Source: Candidatus Gorgyraea atricola
GTDB lineage: Bacteria; Omnitrophota; Gorgyraeia; Gorgyraeales; Gorgyraeaceae
Assembly: GCA_030765235.1 (NCBI GenBank)
Contig: JAVCCW010000030.1
Span: 72,144-118,098 of the forward strand
Direction: 5' to 3'
DNA length: 45,955 nt
In this document: piece after piece, positions 17,801 through 25,700 of the stretch
How the letters are laid out: each line of letters begins with the position of its first letter
How positions within the stretch are numbered: position 1 is the stretch's first letter
Notes under the pieces: generated by a model
What the model was told of the DNA's origin: nothing
Seen by the model: the letters and a program-made list of their open reading frames with translations, nothing else
Database searches by the model: none
Program-made: the position numbers and the translations under genes

Positions 17801-18603
17801 TCGACTTCTATCTCATAATACTCTGTTATGTCTGAGGTATTTATATCATCGTATATGGCTGAGAATTCAGGCGTGATGTCAGTTACATCTGATACAGGCG
17901 TTGTCCCGCCTTCGCAATGCGGGGTTTGAGGAGCTGAGGGCGTCGTGGTTGTCCAGGTAATACTGGCACTACTGAGTTCGTTATCATATGATTCGCCTGA
18001 TTTGGCGCCTATACAATCCTGCATAGTCCAGATTATACCTGCACCTGAGGCATTAATATTGTAAGTGGCCGTAGTATCGGAGTCATTGAAAGTCAAGCCA
18101 GAAAATGTGTCAGTCAAAGTAATACTGGTAACAGTAATATAGGAGCCGCCTGAAGCAATATGGTCAAAGGCGCCATAGTTCAGCTCGGTGACTGTAGCAG
18201 TTGAGCTAATATTCAAACCTGAGCTATTTGTATAATTAATATTATAATGCTGGGCGTTTATAGTACCTGCCACATTAAAGGTGTAGTACCCTGAAGCGCC
18301 GTCTCTAGTTATAGTAGCCTCATTACCGTAAGAACCATTAATGGTCAGCGTCCCTCCCTGACTGATCGTTATTGTGCCACTTAAAGCGATGTTTAAACTG
18401 CTGTTTTCTTCTAATACAAGAGTACCTCCACTGGCAACAGTAACCATATTCACAGTCAATTCCGCGCCATCATCAATAGTAACAGTAGCGCCTGAATTTA
18501 CTACAAGATAAGCCGGGTCCGCATATAGAGGTTTGGATAGACAAAGCGCTGCAACTGTCACTATTGCGAAAAACCAAATTATGCGTACGGCTTTATTGAT
18601 CAT
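8842..18603 (-). CDS. Giant secreted multidomain protein (beta-helix start, DUF2341, LamG, fibronectin-like)
   Basis: The 3,253-residue product begins with a signal peptide (cut near LYA-DP). A repetitive beta-helix-like stretch follows (about 30-170, 'VTIDDGAELTVN', 'GTLTINGSYG'). Then come two tandem DUF2341+LamG modules starting near residues 343 and 709 ('WLGTWAKR', 'VYYSESDNLVSWGSE') and two longer modules starting near 1127 and 1655 ('LTVTNNVASIAEAGYSVKT', LamG, 'GTAETWFKLQ', 'YYAYYD'). From about 2190 to the end are fibronectin/Ig-like domains ('TSVTLNFGAQ', 'ITVNASGGSDG'). DUF2341 and LamG are carbohydrate- or ligand-binding beta sandwiches in secreted proteins. There is no membrane anchor or LPXTG; it ends LLRGGKFFDDAGTLIEHG. 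ATG 18603 follows an AGGT element. One domain is shared with the glycine-rich protein. Adhesin or matrix protein is the best guess. Confidence 0.85.
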   Translation of the reverse strand: MINKAVRIIWFFAIVTVAALCLSKPLYADPAYLVVNSGATVTIDDGAELTVNMVTVASGGTLVLEENSSLNIALSGTITISQGGTLTINGSYGNEATITRDGASGYYTFNVAGTINAQHYNINYTNSSGLNISSTATVTELNYGAFDHIASGGSYITVTSITLTDTFSGLTFNDSDTTATYNINASGAGIIWTMQDCIGAKSGESYDNELSSASITWTTTTPSAPQTPHCEGGTTPVSDVTDITPEFSAIYDDINTSDITEYYEIEVDTANTFNGTRKWDTGKTSLGGSLSENTRCSDISYAGTALSYNTTYYWRIRFWDNAGAQGAWSATQQLTMYVSAGWLGTWAKRVAVTISNTNIDSDLTHFPLLLTLGTSVGIGNDDVSFIFDELTSDANRKKIAVTKYDGTSQIYCEIEKWDDANEEAFLWVSKSDLTLASGSTTTLYLYYDSSQSDNTTYVGDGNDATSENVWDSNYAMVQHLNESDIDGGTDDIKDSSTNDNDGTTSGMDTNDDISAKIGIGFDFDGGNDYVTMGDVADMTASQDFTISGWFARDVDGVETYLFGKKAGSNYNQPGYSLRVTSTDKMIFYASDGTNQSEINTAGAFGGSNWHHVAVVWDDDNQSNTKIYYDTNSMVADPAGYEEDAVTSIGDMSNANALVMGAIAPGATDLDGKIDEMRISTMRRADAWVKVVYYSESDNLVSWGSEENLSVGWLGTWAKRAKVTVSNANIDEGLAHFPLLLTLGTAVGTGTDDISFIFDELTSDANRKKIALTKSDGTTQIYAEIEKWDDANEDAWLWVSKSDLIFNSASDATLYLYYDSSQADNTTYVEDGNDSVSENVWNSNYKLVQHLNESDIDGGTGDIKDSSTNDNDMTTTSMDGNDDVAAKIGTGFDFAGDNDYVTIDSQIVSAYPFTMSSWVKNNDTGPHVPFHLTDASATDIAYAVRFIGTDIQIFAQNTTYYTIIGTTFNTTDWYYVTAVYNSSTDKKLYVNGSFAVDLTTSVTYSSNVDRFSIGRQGDNTPKDYLNGIIDEVRISNTNRPAAWIKAAYYSEDDNLVSWGSEVANSVPSAPQTPYSNNDNAQSGATNPANITDTTPAFSAIYDDVNTLNTSADYQIQVNTDSSFSSLSGWWDANYRYRKKLTVTNNVASIAEAGYSVKTTVDTAALQTASKVRSDRRDWRVAWQPSDTNRSLDFDGSTNYVDIPHNTNQINLPLTISAWVKSSTVSQGDWKAIASKYPAASSNGWNIDSSSGDYYFYYFVDGSNKLFTGTYGYSFGAATTSWSHLVAVIETSGLKLYRDGSLVTTGSWTGTAGSCTQTGVLRLGGITGGSQRFNGLVDDVRIWDVALTQEQIEARMYTRLRGDEPGLAAYFRLDEGSGTVALDSSGNGNHGTLVNSPTWSTTGQVPCAGEIAQHYVGTAETWFKLQAPIAASGSSDKYYAYYDNSDEDDGPSSDLDNVYVFGDDFSSAALDTSKWNTRGTTSYTAGEATVGVGASGSDNMLYSKMTFNPTTQPVVFEADVKHVNDSAYGGLGIGFWHDPGSTPTLAGVSTITGWSTGDVLARYPSTSDNTAVLNLQTGSYARFKVTWTDATHVTFTNGLDSSVTVTNTIINPHYICFNTYSSAAQTKVTFALVRNYLATEPSVSSSAEEEGINPSSWLDANYIYKKQLTVTNNVASIAEAGYSVKTTEDTAAIQTAGKVRSDRRDWRILWEPADTNRSVSFDGSNDSVQIDNPPSLGSAFTLSLWIKPDATMGANDNFIGVYNESGWLFRNDASTTGKLNFYSGSTSYTSASTILTTEEWQHVAVTYDGSVYKLYRNGVNVYTSASSQSAPTNSNEMTIGRLPSSSYEFPGYIDEVRVWNVALTSEQINAHMYTRLRGDEPGLKGYWRLDEGSGTVALDSSGNGNHGTLTNGPTWSTTGQVPCAGEIARDYVGTAETWFKLQEPIAASGSSTKYYAYYDDSDVGDSPDGDLENVYIFSDDFEAGGIDTNKWNIVDSTGWSITGGQLKGTNTTGRLQSQLSFSAPLILETETICNTVATNGQQTAGFWISSSNSFGLLEHASVTEYYYRNDSSWAGNYSFDTLANNHYVKISADSSNNVTLYIKDLSDSSDDTKNATNTISNESVTLGRRYDESTTGQTYDQRWEYLKVRKYLSTDPSISSGSETERGGDGTMMWDSGKTAMTSTNENARCPDITYAGSALSMDSIIYYWRIKFWDNYNAEGVWCSAQQFTAVTNSTPSAPTIDNYNTGAGTSDTTPTLQFDISDPDAGDIIKYQIQIDTAATFDSQSGSPLVDVTEGTGSASPRANVTYTPTALSQTSYYWQVRAIDDESATGDWTKANSGSVAFIVDTVDPTVTGVACYADTPGDGAAYDDDTTVGLQWTESDGSGSGIASVNAEIGDATPDEIVTVAAEQDTDTGSEGANTYYVQVTDNAGLTSSLGNDTITIDLTNPTAPGNLTFNAKTSTSVTLNFGAQSTETNFDQYKIYYKQAASGVTTGDTLHTAEPDATNLDEIDYNSATTATISSLTTNQYYTFNIWAYDLAGRESASATEITVYVGDCTLTSQTIDYDDGVAADASVINWGQVLWNDTETNGSVTYQVEYDTDGDGAGTTWALIPDGALASNSTGFGTSPIAISGLNTTTYNRIRIKATFLYGATATPIMSDWTVAWLTDTTFDGDWQNFSPAGWVADQTPNCTVQARDTSSGLDVSEAKYQYSTNGGSSWNETWLSASCGGSDATTAFQTITASSVSFNQNSGTQNKIKFQMKDMEENTGESSAYNVQTDTAAPSAGPTVKCTNYLSLNTNQWQNTISTPSFKWDGTDGSSTGSDSLSGVNTSDYDWYFGTSSSESPDNFNVSTSVGPMSAVGNPSTNYLRITTYDNVGNSYGPYTRFTFKYDTTNPTVTVTDISEGTNPEYQYDNTATHAWYNSNYSGSLTVHCDASDNASGAALRKMVHPSLGTGWTGGGDDISMGGDYSATNEYETYSWAASAAAPGQKTVTIYDGAINTGTNGNSNTATFTIEDDPTVPAVPTISLSSKTSTQITVNASGGSDGQSSLPSDCYRIKHVQAASYTDTGATLITDTGGDEYAATGNYSATSLTPNKQYSFRCWIRDYVGNTATSDITIWTKPSDADATEANSRSTSTWYQGDSDTFQFSSSNLDSDYIGYFKYVWDTSASTSASGGATWSSGDINMPDGTYTSANSKTLYLHVISYNDNDEAADEGTQHYGQYWHVQTERLLRGGKFFDDAGTLIEHGPKTP

Positions 18604-18650
18604 TGTCTACCTGCTTAAACTTGGTCAATTCTCCACTCTTATGCCTACTG

Positions 18651-19406
18651 CTAAAAATTATCTCCATACATCTGCAGTCTTGCATTGATATTATCGAGTT
18701 TTATTCCTTGGTCTTCGATGATTCTTTGCTGCTCTTTGATAGCCTCGATCAGGATGGCTGCTATATTTGAGTATGTCACTCCCTTGTATCCATCACTATT
18801 TGTTTTGACTAATTCAGGGACTACCCCTTCGAGTTCCTGGGCGACAATACCGATCTGATGGCCTTCCCTGTCCCGCCAATCAAATTCAACACCGCGCATT
18901 AGCATTACCTTATTCAGGGCAGAATCTATTGTACTGATGTTTTTCTTTAGCCTCACATCGCTGGAATGAACTAGGTTGCCGCCTACATAAACGTCACCAT
19001 TTGTTCTGATCTCCATTATCAGTCCTCCTGTAATTCCACCAGTGTCTGTATGTTTATAAATCCCGAGATGTCCTTGAAATGCACTTTGGGTAAACGCCCA
19101 TTTCAGATTATCACCAGCAGTATATAGACCGTGATCTATTATTAAGCTATTATCTGAAAAACCTGAAGCTATAGAATGTAATCTAGAAAAAGGGCTGGTC
19201 GTGCCGATGCCGACGTTACCGTTAACCGCCATATTTCCGAGTGAATCAACCGAGACTACAGCGGCATCTCCTGAGTCCTGGACTTCAAATGCAGTTGAGC
19301 CATTATTGGTGCTAAGCTTGGCCTCGACATCAGCGGCCATTGCTCCTGCTGGCATAAGAAAGACTAGACTTGTGATTACTGCGATTACTGCGATATGCTT
19401 TTTCAT
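18651..19406 (-). CDS. Secreted protein with one GNVGIGTT unit and a C-terminal Peptidase_S74 intramolecular chaperone
   Basis: The 251-residue product has a signal peptide (cut near AMA-AD), one 'GNVGIGTTSPFSRLHS' unit (about residues 66-81), a short beta-rich middle, and a C-terminal S74 domain (about 150-251): 'SSDVRLKKNI', 'HQIGIVAQELEGVVPELV', 'YSNIAAILIEAIKEQQ', then a coiled coil. S74 domains trimerise and fold fibre shafts and may then cut themselves off at the Ser of the SD.RLK motif, which is present. In phages it caps tail spikes; bacteria use it on fibres as well. It is unusual to find it as a small separate gene. Its repeat shares 22 of 23 bases with the cassette boundaries in the giant fibre gene at the right of the window. 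CGGAGG precedes ATG 19406. Confidence 0.88.
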   Translation of the reverse strand: MKKHIAVIAVITSLVFLMPAGAMAADVEAKLSTNNGSTAFEVQDSGDAAVVSVDSLGNMAVNGNVGIGTTSPFSRLHSIASGFSDNSLIIDHGLYTAGDNLKWAFTQSAFQGHLGIYKHTDTGGITGGLIMEIRTNGDVYVGGNLVHSSDVRLKKNISTIDSALNKVMLMRGVEFDWRDREGHQIGIVAQELEGVVPELVKTNSDGYKGVTYSNIAAILIEAIKEQQRIIEDQGIKLDNINARLQMYGDNF

Positions 19407-19422
19407 AGTGTACCTCCGTGTT

Positions 19423-19478
19423 AGCTTTCAGCCTTCAGCAGCTATCAGCTGAAGGCTGACAGCTGATAGCTGACAGCT
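19423..19478. repeat. Interleaved AGCT-rich inverted repeats before the S74 gene
   Basis: Two overlapping hairpins can form: TCAGCCTTCAG (19428-19438) with CTGAAGGCTGA (19449-19459), and AGCTATCAGCT (19440-19450) with AGCTGATAGCT (19461-19471). They end 17 bases before the S74 start codon. The two folds exclude each other. Confidence 0.75.
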
Positions 19479-19480
19479 CA

Positions 19481-21892
19481 TTAAGGTCCCGTCATCCTCA
19501 CATCATCTGTTGCCTGTGCGTCAGTGCTGCCTGTCATTGTATCTGTATCAAACTGCTCCTCAGTAGTCTGAAACCATGTCGGCGCTGTAACTGATGTATC
19601 TATGGTAAACGATCTCGCGCCAGTCCAGCCTGACCAGGTATTCAGGCCGCCTGGGTCACGCGTGCGCACCTTCCACCAGTATGTACTTGTATTCGTAAAT
19701 GCATCACCTGCCTGCACAGTATAAGTCACCTGCGTACCGCTCGTAAATGTGGCTGCAGTCCATCCAGCATCAGTCGGGTAATTGCTGGATGACTTAGTCG
19801 TGGCAGAGCCAAAATTAAAATCATCATCCCATGTTATCTCATAATCCAGATTATCACTATCTGGGTCAGTACCTGTAAATTTAAATGCAGGAGTGGTTGA
19901 GTCTGCTTTTTGATTGTCAAACAAAAGCGCTATTGTCGGCGTGGAAGGCGCTGCATTTGTTATCCAGCTCACAGTCCAGTCATTAAGGCTTGGTGAGCCG
20001 CCTGAATAAGTAAGCGTGGCCTTGAGCCGGATCTGATTGTAAGTAGTGGTATTCAATGCTGAGATATCTACAGGGCTTGTGTCAAAGCCGCTTGAATTCC
20101 CTGTCAATGCGCCATCTGGTATAAGCTCCCAGCTATCCCCATCCCAGTATGTAACCTGATACTTTATGTCACCATTTGTCTCTGTATCATTCCAGGAAAC
20201 CTCATCGTAAGTCGCTGCGCCTGAACAATCATCAAAATCTACTGTAGTAGAGGTTATTGTGCCTGTTCCATCATTAATGTCCTGCTGTGTGCCACCGTCA
20301 GCCGGACTGGCAGAACCTCCTTTTGAGGTCTCATAAAATACAGCTATTTTGCCAGTAGAGCCTGTAGAGCCGCTTCCGCCAGAGCCGCCGCCTTTGGCAT
20401 TAGGTCCTAACTGACCAGGTGCCCCTGCCGAACCGCCTGAGCCGCCAGAACCTGCAGTTGCTACTACGAGGCTTGTGCCCAGGGTTACAGCATCACCGTA
20501 GATCAAAACACTACCACCAGAGGCGCCGTTAGCGCCGCCGCCGCCACCACCGCCGCCACCATCATAACAATATGTACCACTGCCGCCATTGCCGCCATTG
20601 CCGCCGCCGCCGCCATTGCCGCCGCGACTATAAATATTACCAGCTACAGTAACAGTACCTCCACCTTTAATAATCACCATGCCGCCACCAGCGCCGCCAG
20701 AGCCGCCGTCGTATTGATTGCCGCCAGCAGTAGTGCCTGAAGTAACCTCGTTACAATCCCAAGTGCCGCCACCGTTACCACCTTTACTACCTTTAGAAGC
20801 ACCGCCACCCAGCATTATCTTAGAAAGGTCACTCTGAGAATCATTGGTTTCTGAATCATAAGGAGAGCCACCACCACCGCCAGCGCATGGACGATATACG
20901 CAACCACCACCACCGCCGCCGGTACCAGGTGAATTAGCAGATCCACTACCACCAGCAGTTGATTCAGTAGCATGTCCAGTATCAGTACCCCTGCCTCCAT
21001 TGCCGCCATAAGTACTACTGCCTCCATTGGTCGCATCAGCAGAGGAACCACCGCCGCCGCCATAGGTAGAACCTGATCCAACGCCGCCAGAGGTCTCGCC
21101 GCCGCAGCCACCAGAGCCTCCAGTGCCACCGCCAGTCGCTGTTCTGCCTATATAACCTTCTGGTCCGCTAGAGTCTCCTGTCCTAAAACCTTTTTGGTCA
21201 ACATTAATATTTCCGCCGCTCTGTATATCTACTGTACCGCTTGCACTAAATGCCACAACACCGCCTGACGTCCCATTCCATGCTGAACAGATAATTGAGC
21301 CGCCACTCTGTATAGTCACAGCGTTATACTGCGGCACGCGCTGTAACATTATCTTCTGGCCAGTCAGATCTGAATTAGAAGCTGAAGCGCCATAGATCTT
21401 AGCAATATTAGTACTGAATGTAACTGTGGTGCTGGCAGCTGATGACACATCAAGTATTTCATTTTTACCAACGTTGCCGTTATAAGTAGCGCTGCCCTGC
21501 ATATTTATTAGGAGTGCCTTGTCGCCTGCAGCAAAGCCATTGATCGACGCGACCGTGACTGAATTTGTGCTAATGGCTGAAACTGCGGTTACAATGCCGT
21601 CAGCGTACGAACGGCCAGCTTCGATTATGTCTGTATTAATATTCTTAGACGCACTTATAGTAACATTGCCGTCGTCACCCTCTCCATCCTCTGGCACTTT
21701 TACATAAACTGCATTACCTGAGACATACGCGTCTCCTGCAATAGTATCTGTATTAAAGTCAGCAGTCGTAGTCTGTGTCCACGGACACGCTGCATACGCA
21801 TACCGCGGCTCCGGCACGATCACATAACTTGCGATCATGGCGATCGTGATTAATATCCTTAACCAAATTGTCTTGCGTCCGAGTGTGGTCAT
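19481..21892 (-). CDS. Secreted glycine-rich protein with fibronectin-like C-terminal domains
   Basis: The 803-residue product has a signal peptide (cut near YAYA-AC) and a beta-rich region (about 35-235) with 'TISASKNINTDIIEAG' and 'VTIQSGGSIICSAWNG', like secreted beta-helix proteins. A very glycine-rich stretch follows (about 245-520, many GGGGGS and GGNGG runs), then about 250 residues of beta-sandwich domains. One of those ('WNDTETNG', 'LIPDGAL', 'LNTTTYN') is clearly homologous to a domain of the 3,253-aa protein. The end, 'FDTDTMTGSTDAQATDDVRM', repeats the N-terminal 'FNTDTIAGDAYVSGNAV' pattern. Such proteins are probably structural surface material. A GAGG element precedes ATG 21892; a perfect 25-bp hairpin lies just upstream. 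Confidence 0.82.
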   Translation of the reverse strand: MTTLGRKTIWLRILITIAMIASYVIVPEPRYAYAACPWTQTTTADFNTDTIAGDAYVSGNAVYVKVPEDGEGDDGNVTISASKNINTDIIEAGRSYADGIVTAVSAISTNSVTVASINGFAAGDKALLINMQGSATYNGNVGKNEILDVSSAASTTVTFSTNIAKIYGASASNSDLTGQKIMLQRVPQYNAVTIQSGGSIICSAWNGTSGGVVAFSASGTVDIQSGGNINVDQKGFRTGDSSGPEGYIGRTATGGGTGGSGGCGGETSGGVGSGSTYGGGGGSSADATNGGSSTYGGNGGRGTDTGHATESTAGGSGSANSPGTGGGGGGCVYRPCAGGGGGSPYDSETNDSQSDLSKIMLGGGASKGSKGGNGGGTWDCNEVTSGTTAGGNQYDGGSGGAGGGMVIIKGGGTVTVAGNIYSRGGNGGGGGNGGNGGSGTYCYDGGGGGGGGGANGASGGSVLIYGDAVTLGTSLVVATAGSGGSGGSAGAPGQLGPNAKGGGSGGSGSTGSTGKIAVFYETSKGGSASPADGGTQQDINDGTGTITSTTVDFDDCSGAATYDEVSWNDTETNGDIKYQVTYWDGDSWELIPDGALTGNSSGFDTSPVDISALNTTTYNQIRLKATLTYSGGSPSLNDWTVSWITNAAPSTPTIALLFDNQKADSTTPAFKFTGTDPDSDNLDYEITWDDDFNFGSATTKSSSNYPTDAGWTAATFTSGTQVTYTVQAGDAFTNTSTYWWKVRTRDPGGLNTWSGWTGARSFTIDTSVTAPTWFQTTEEQFDTDTMTGSTDAQATDDVRMTGP

Positions 21893-21909
21893 GTTAAGCC
21901 TCGTTTGTC

Positions 21910-21963
21910 CCTGGGTAACTTCGTAAGTTGTCCATTTATGGACAACTTACGAAGTTACCCAGG
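21910..21963. repeat. Perfect 25-bp hairpin between two secreted-protein genes
   Basis: Arms 21910-21934 and 21939-21963 are perfectly complementary, with a 4-base TTTA loop; each arm contains CTGGGTAACTTCG and GTTGTCCA. It starts 5 bases after the DUF1573 gene stop and ends 17 bases before ATG 21892. There is no T-run after it on the minus strand. Confidence 0.9.
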
Positions 21964-21967
21964 TCAT

Positions 21968-22720
21968 TCATAGACCTTTAATTATCTTTTTCAACTTCCT
22001 CTTAATCTCTTTTTTCCCACTCAGGAACTTGCCATCTATGAATACCGTCGGTGGTGTCGGGTTCCAGAGTTCCTCTTTTGCATATTCATCCTGTATCGCT
22101 AGAAAATGCGCGAGTCCTTCGCGTGTATCAATATTATATGCCTCCACTGAAATCTTCTTATAATACTTTTTTGCTAAGCTCGGCAAAAACTTATCCATTA
22201 TATCGCGGCAGTCATTGCAACCGAGCGTGAAAAAAATCTTGAGCGGTGTTTGATCATACTGCTCCTGCTTCGGAAAAACAGGCTCTTTCACTGCGCCATG
22301 CTTTTTGGCTTTGCCAGGCGCCTTGCCAGTCACACTCCATATGGCCGGCTCCTTATCAGGATCTTGATAATGCACATACACATGCTTTGAGAATTTGCCA
22401 TGCACCTTGTTTGTGTCAATCTTTACCTTTATCTGCATGTCTTCACCTGGCTCAAGGCTTTTCTTGCCTTCATCCACTATTGCCATGCATCCGCAGTCAG
22501 CAGTAACTGCCTTTATCACAGCTACTTCATCCCCTGTATTCTTCGCTGTAATCGTCTTCTTCATGACCTTAGCCTTCTTTATCCTCCCCAGCTCCAAATC
22601 CTCAGTCACGATCTCCACTTTCGGCGCAGCATAGGCCATTGTAGGTAATAGCGCAATAATCACCAGCACCAGTACAACCCTTTGTAACCTTCCATAACCT
22701 TCCACAACCTTACGTAACAT
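21968..22720 (-). CDS. Periplasmic DUF1573 protein fused to a thioredoxin/glutaredoxin-like domain
   Basis: The 250-residue product has a signal peptide whose hydrophobic core is VVLVLVIIALLPTMAYA. It then has a DUF1573 domain (about 35-130, with the typical 'AVIKAVTADCGCMAI' and 'SLEPGEDMQIKVKIDT') and a thioredoxin-fold domain (about 155-250) with a redox-type 'LGCNDCRDIM' (CxxC) and a cis-Pro-like 'PTPPTVFIDGKFL'. A thiol role outside the cytoplasm fits. The stretch before the hydrophobic core, MLRKVVEGYGRLQR, is encoded by degenerate GGTTA(T/C)GGAA-like direct repeats (22680-22720). GGAGG lies 7 bases before ATG 22720. Confidence 0.85.
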   Translation of the reverse strand: MLRKVVEGYGRLQRVVLVLVIIALLPTMAYAAPKVEIVTEDLELGRIKKAKVMKKTITAKNTGDEVAVIKAVTADCGCMAIVDEGKKSLEPGEDMQIKVKIDTNKVHGKFSKHVYVHYQDPDKEPAIWSVTGKAPGKAKKHGAVKEPVFPKQEQYDQTPLKIFFTLGCNDCRDIMDKFLPSLAKKYYKKISVEAYNIDTREGLAHFLAIQDEYAKEELWNPTPPTVFIDGKFLSGKKEIKRKLKKIIKGL

Positions 22721-22737
22721 TACGTAACCTCCACGTA

Positions 22738-25700
22738 TCAGTCCCCCAACTTAGCAGCAAGCCCTTGATTAAAGTCCATCATCATCTGCTCTGCCGTGCG
22801 CGCATAGTTATACATCCGCAAATCATCTATAAGTCCGTCAAAGTAATTTGTCAATGTCCCGGTATTTTTCGCCCCTATCTTTACATTATACGAACTATCA
22901 ATATCAATGCCATTGGAATTGCTTGTCTGCAGCGCGCCGTTTTTATATAGCTTAAGCGCTGTGCCATCCTGCGTAATCTCGAAATGCACCCAGGATGTAT
23001 CTGAAAAAAAGTCAGCATCAGCTATCTTCGAAGTAGTGCCATTAATATACCAATAAAGGCCAGCATTGTACTGCTGAAGCGCGAATCCGTCAGTCCAATC
23101 ATCTGATACCTTATTTATAGGAAATCCAATATTCGATGTATTGGTCGGCTTGACCCAGCCTGCCACTGTATACGCTGTCGTAACATTCATTGATGCATCA
23201 TGAGTCACTGTCACTAAATCATCTGTGCCGTCAAAATCTATTGCCCCGCCGAATTTGCCTGTCTCCCATGTGAGCCCAGCGTCGTTCGCGCCATTATCGC
23301 CTGTGCCGTCGCTATTGTTGTCAGAGTCGTCATACGCAGTATCGCCATCTGCAGACGAACTATCAGCAGCGCTATCCATGCGCCAATGCGCCACAGGCTT
23401 ACCTTTATTATACAGCCAGCTCGCCTGGGCTTGGGTGAGGGCGTAGTCGTAGATGCGGACATCGTCGATAAGGCCGTTTCCCCACCTGTCGCTACCATAA
23501 TTATAGTCTCTACCTATATCTATAGGTATAGTATCAGCAACTCTCGTTATATCCATGCTTGTCGTCACCACAAACCGACCATCTACGATCATGTAAGCCT
23601 TGTTTGCACTATCATCATAGATGATTCCATATTGATGCCAGGTGGTAATATCACTAAAAGTATATGTACCAATATTATTAAATGTCCCCGAGCTATTATG
23701 GAAATACCCGCCCCAGCCCTTTGTATCTACGTTGGGGTGTATTATAAAACCATTCGCTCCTCGAAAACCTGCCAACCAGCCGTACGCATTATATGTCGCA
23801 GTGTTTGACTTTGCCCAAAGTATAACACTCATACTCGGTTGAATTGAAACTGAGTCAGGTACATCTACATAATCGCCACTTCCGTCAAAGTTCAAACACG
23901 GGCCGTGTTTACCCTGAGTCCAAGTTGGATTTCCATTAATCGTCCCATCATAATTATTCTCGCTCGCGTCTCTGCTAAGTATACCTGTATTCTCATCAAA
24001 TTTCCAGTGCGCAACAGGTAAATCCCCGCTCCACGGATCCTTTTCACCTGTTCCACCTCCGGGGTGGAACGCGGTTCCAGCATTGTAGTCGGTCATGACC
24101 TGCGCTGCGGTGCGGGCGTAGTTATAGATGCGGACGTCGTCGATTTGACCTGTGAAATATGCACTGCTCTGATCAGCACCATACCTCCCAATATAAGCGT
24201 CATCACTTGATGTAGCAACCTGTTCTATTGTAGATGCTACCATAGGTACAGCACTTCCATCTTTGTAGATTGTAACTGTAGTTCCATTAAACACGATAAC
24301 GGCGTGAACCCATGAACCAGTATCAAATCTAGTATTGGTGTGTGCTATTGTACCTCCGCTTCCCCGCACCCCCATTTCATAATCATCTGAATCAATCCAA
24401 ATCTCTATGCCATGAGTATCACTCCATCCGTCCTTAGTCATTAACAAAACTTCATCATTACTGCCCACTTCTCGTTTTATCCATAATGCTACTGTCATAG
24501 GATTACTTGAAAGACCCCCGCCAGGAACTAAGACATAATCCCCAGTCCCATCGAAGCTCAACGCCTTGCCGAGTTTGCCGTCAACGAATTTTGTGTCAGC
24601 TACCATGGTGCCGTGGGTGGATTTGTAGTCATTATAGATCTGCTCTGCTGTGCGAGCGTAGTCGTAGATGCGGGCGTCGTCGATAAGGCCGTTCCAGTAT
24701 TGACCAGGATTGCTCAGATATAAAATTGATGAATTAGTTATGCTAACATCTGCGTCCGCTGAAATATCAGCCTGACCTGTTAATACACCGTTAATATATT
24801 TTTTGACATAACCATCTCTGTCAACTGAATAAGCCAGATGATTCCATGCTCCAGTAGCTAAGGTACCGCCTGGATTGGAATTATAAATGACCTTACTAGT
24901 GCCACTAATCTGCAAAGAAGATCCACCAGCTATGCTATACCCTGGAGCAGAAGTACTATAGCCTCCACCTTTCCTTAATAATATATTTGCGCCTGTTTCC
25001 TTCTTCACCCAGGTCTCCAATGTAAAATCATTTGTTGTAAAATTTAAACTATCGTCATTCCCGCAATTCACATAATCACTCGTCGCGCTAGCAAAGCTGC
25101 CGCAGTATGGGCCGATCTTTGAAGAAGATGAAAATGCAACACTACCTCCTGCTGTGCCGTTATTCCCGTTGCCGCTCGCATCAGTCCAGTCATTGTCCAT
25201 CCTCCACCACCCCACAGGTGCAGCTCCTGAATTTGCGCTGGATTCGGCATTGTGCGCGATCGAGCCAGTGCCCTCGTCGAATTTGTAATGCGCAACTGGC
25301 GCGCCTTTATTATAGTCGTAGGCGACTTGCGCCTGCGTACGGGCGTAGTTGTAAATCTTGACTTCGTCGATTAGGCCTTCGAATCTATAGTCTCTATTAT
25401 TACTGTCTCCTATCATTACAGGACCATCGTTTGCAGTAATTGCACTTGAATCAGACTCAGTAAAAACAGAAGAACCATCGTAATATACCTCTTTCCCTGA
25501 ACTGCCCCATTTAAATACCACATGATGCCAAGCACCGTCAGTGGCCCGAGTATCATTGCTATTCCAATTTGTCGCGCCGCTTCCATCGTAAAATCTTACA
25601 TATAAACTACCGTTAGGCTGAAGCCAAAGTGCCCATGCAGAGCCAGCACTATGAACTGCCTTATCAATAATAGTATCAAGGGCATCTCCGCTTGAGGCTG

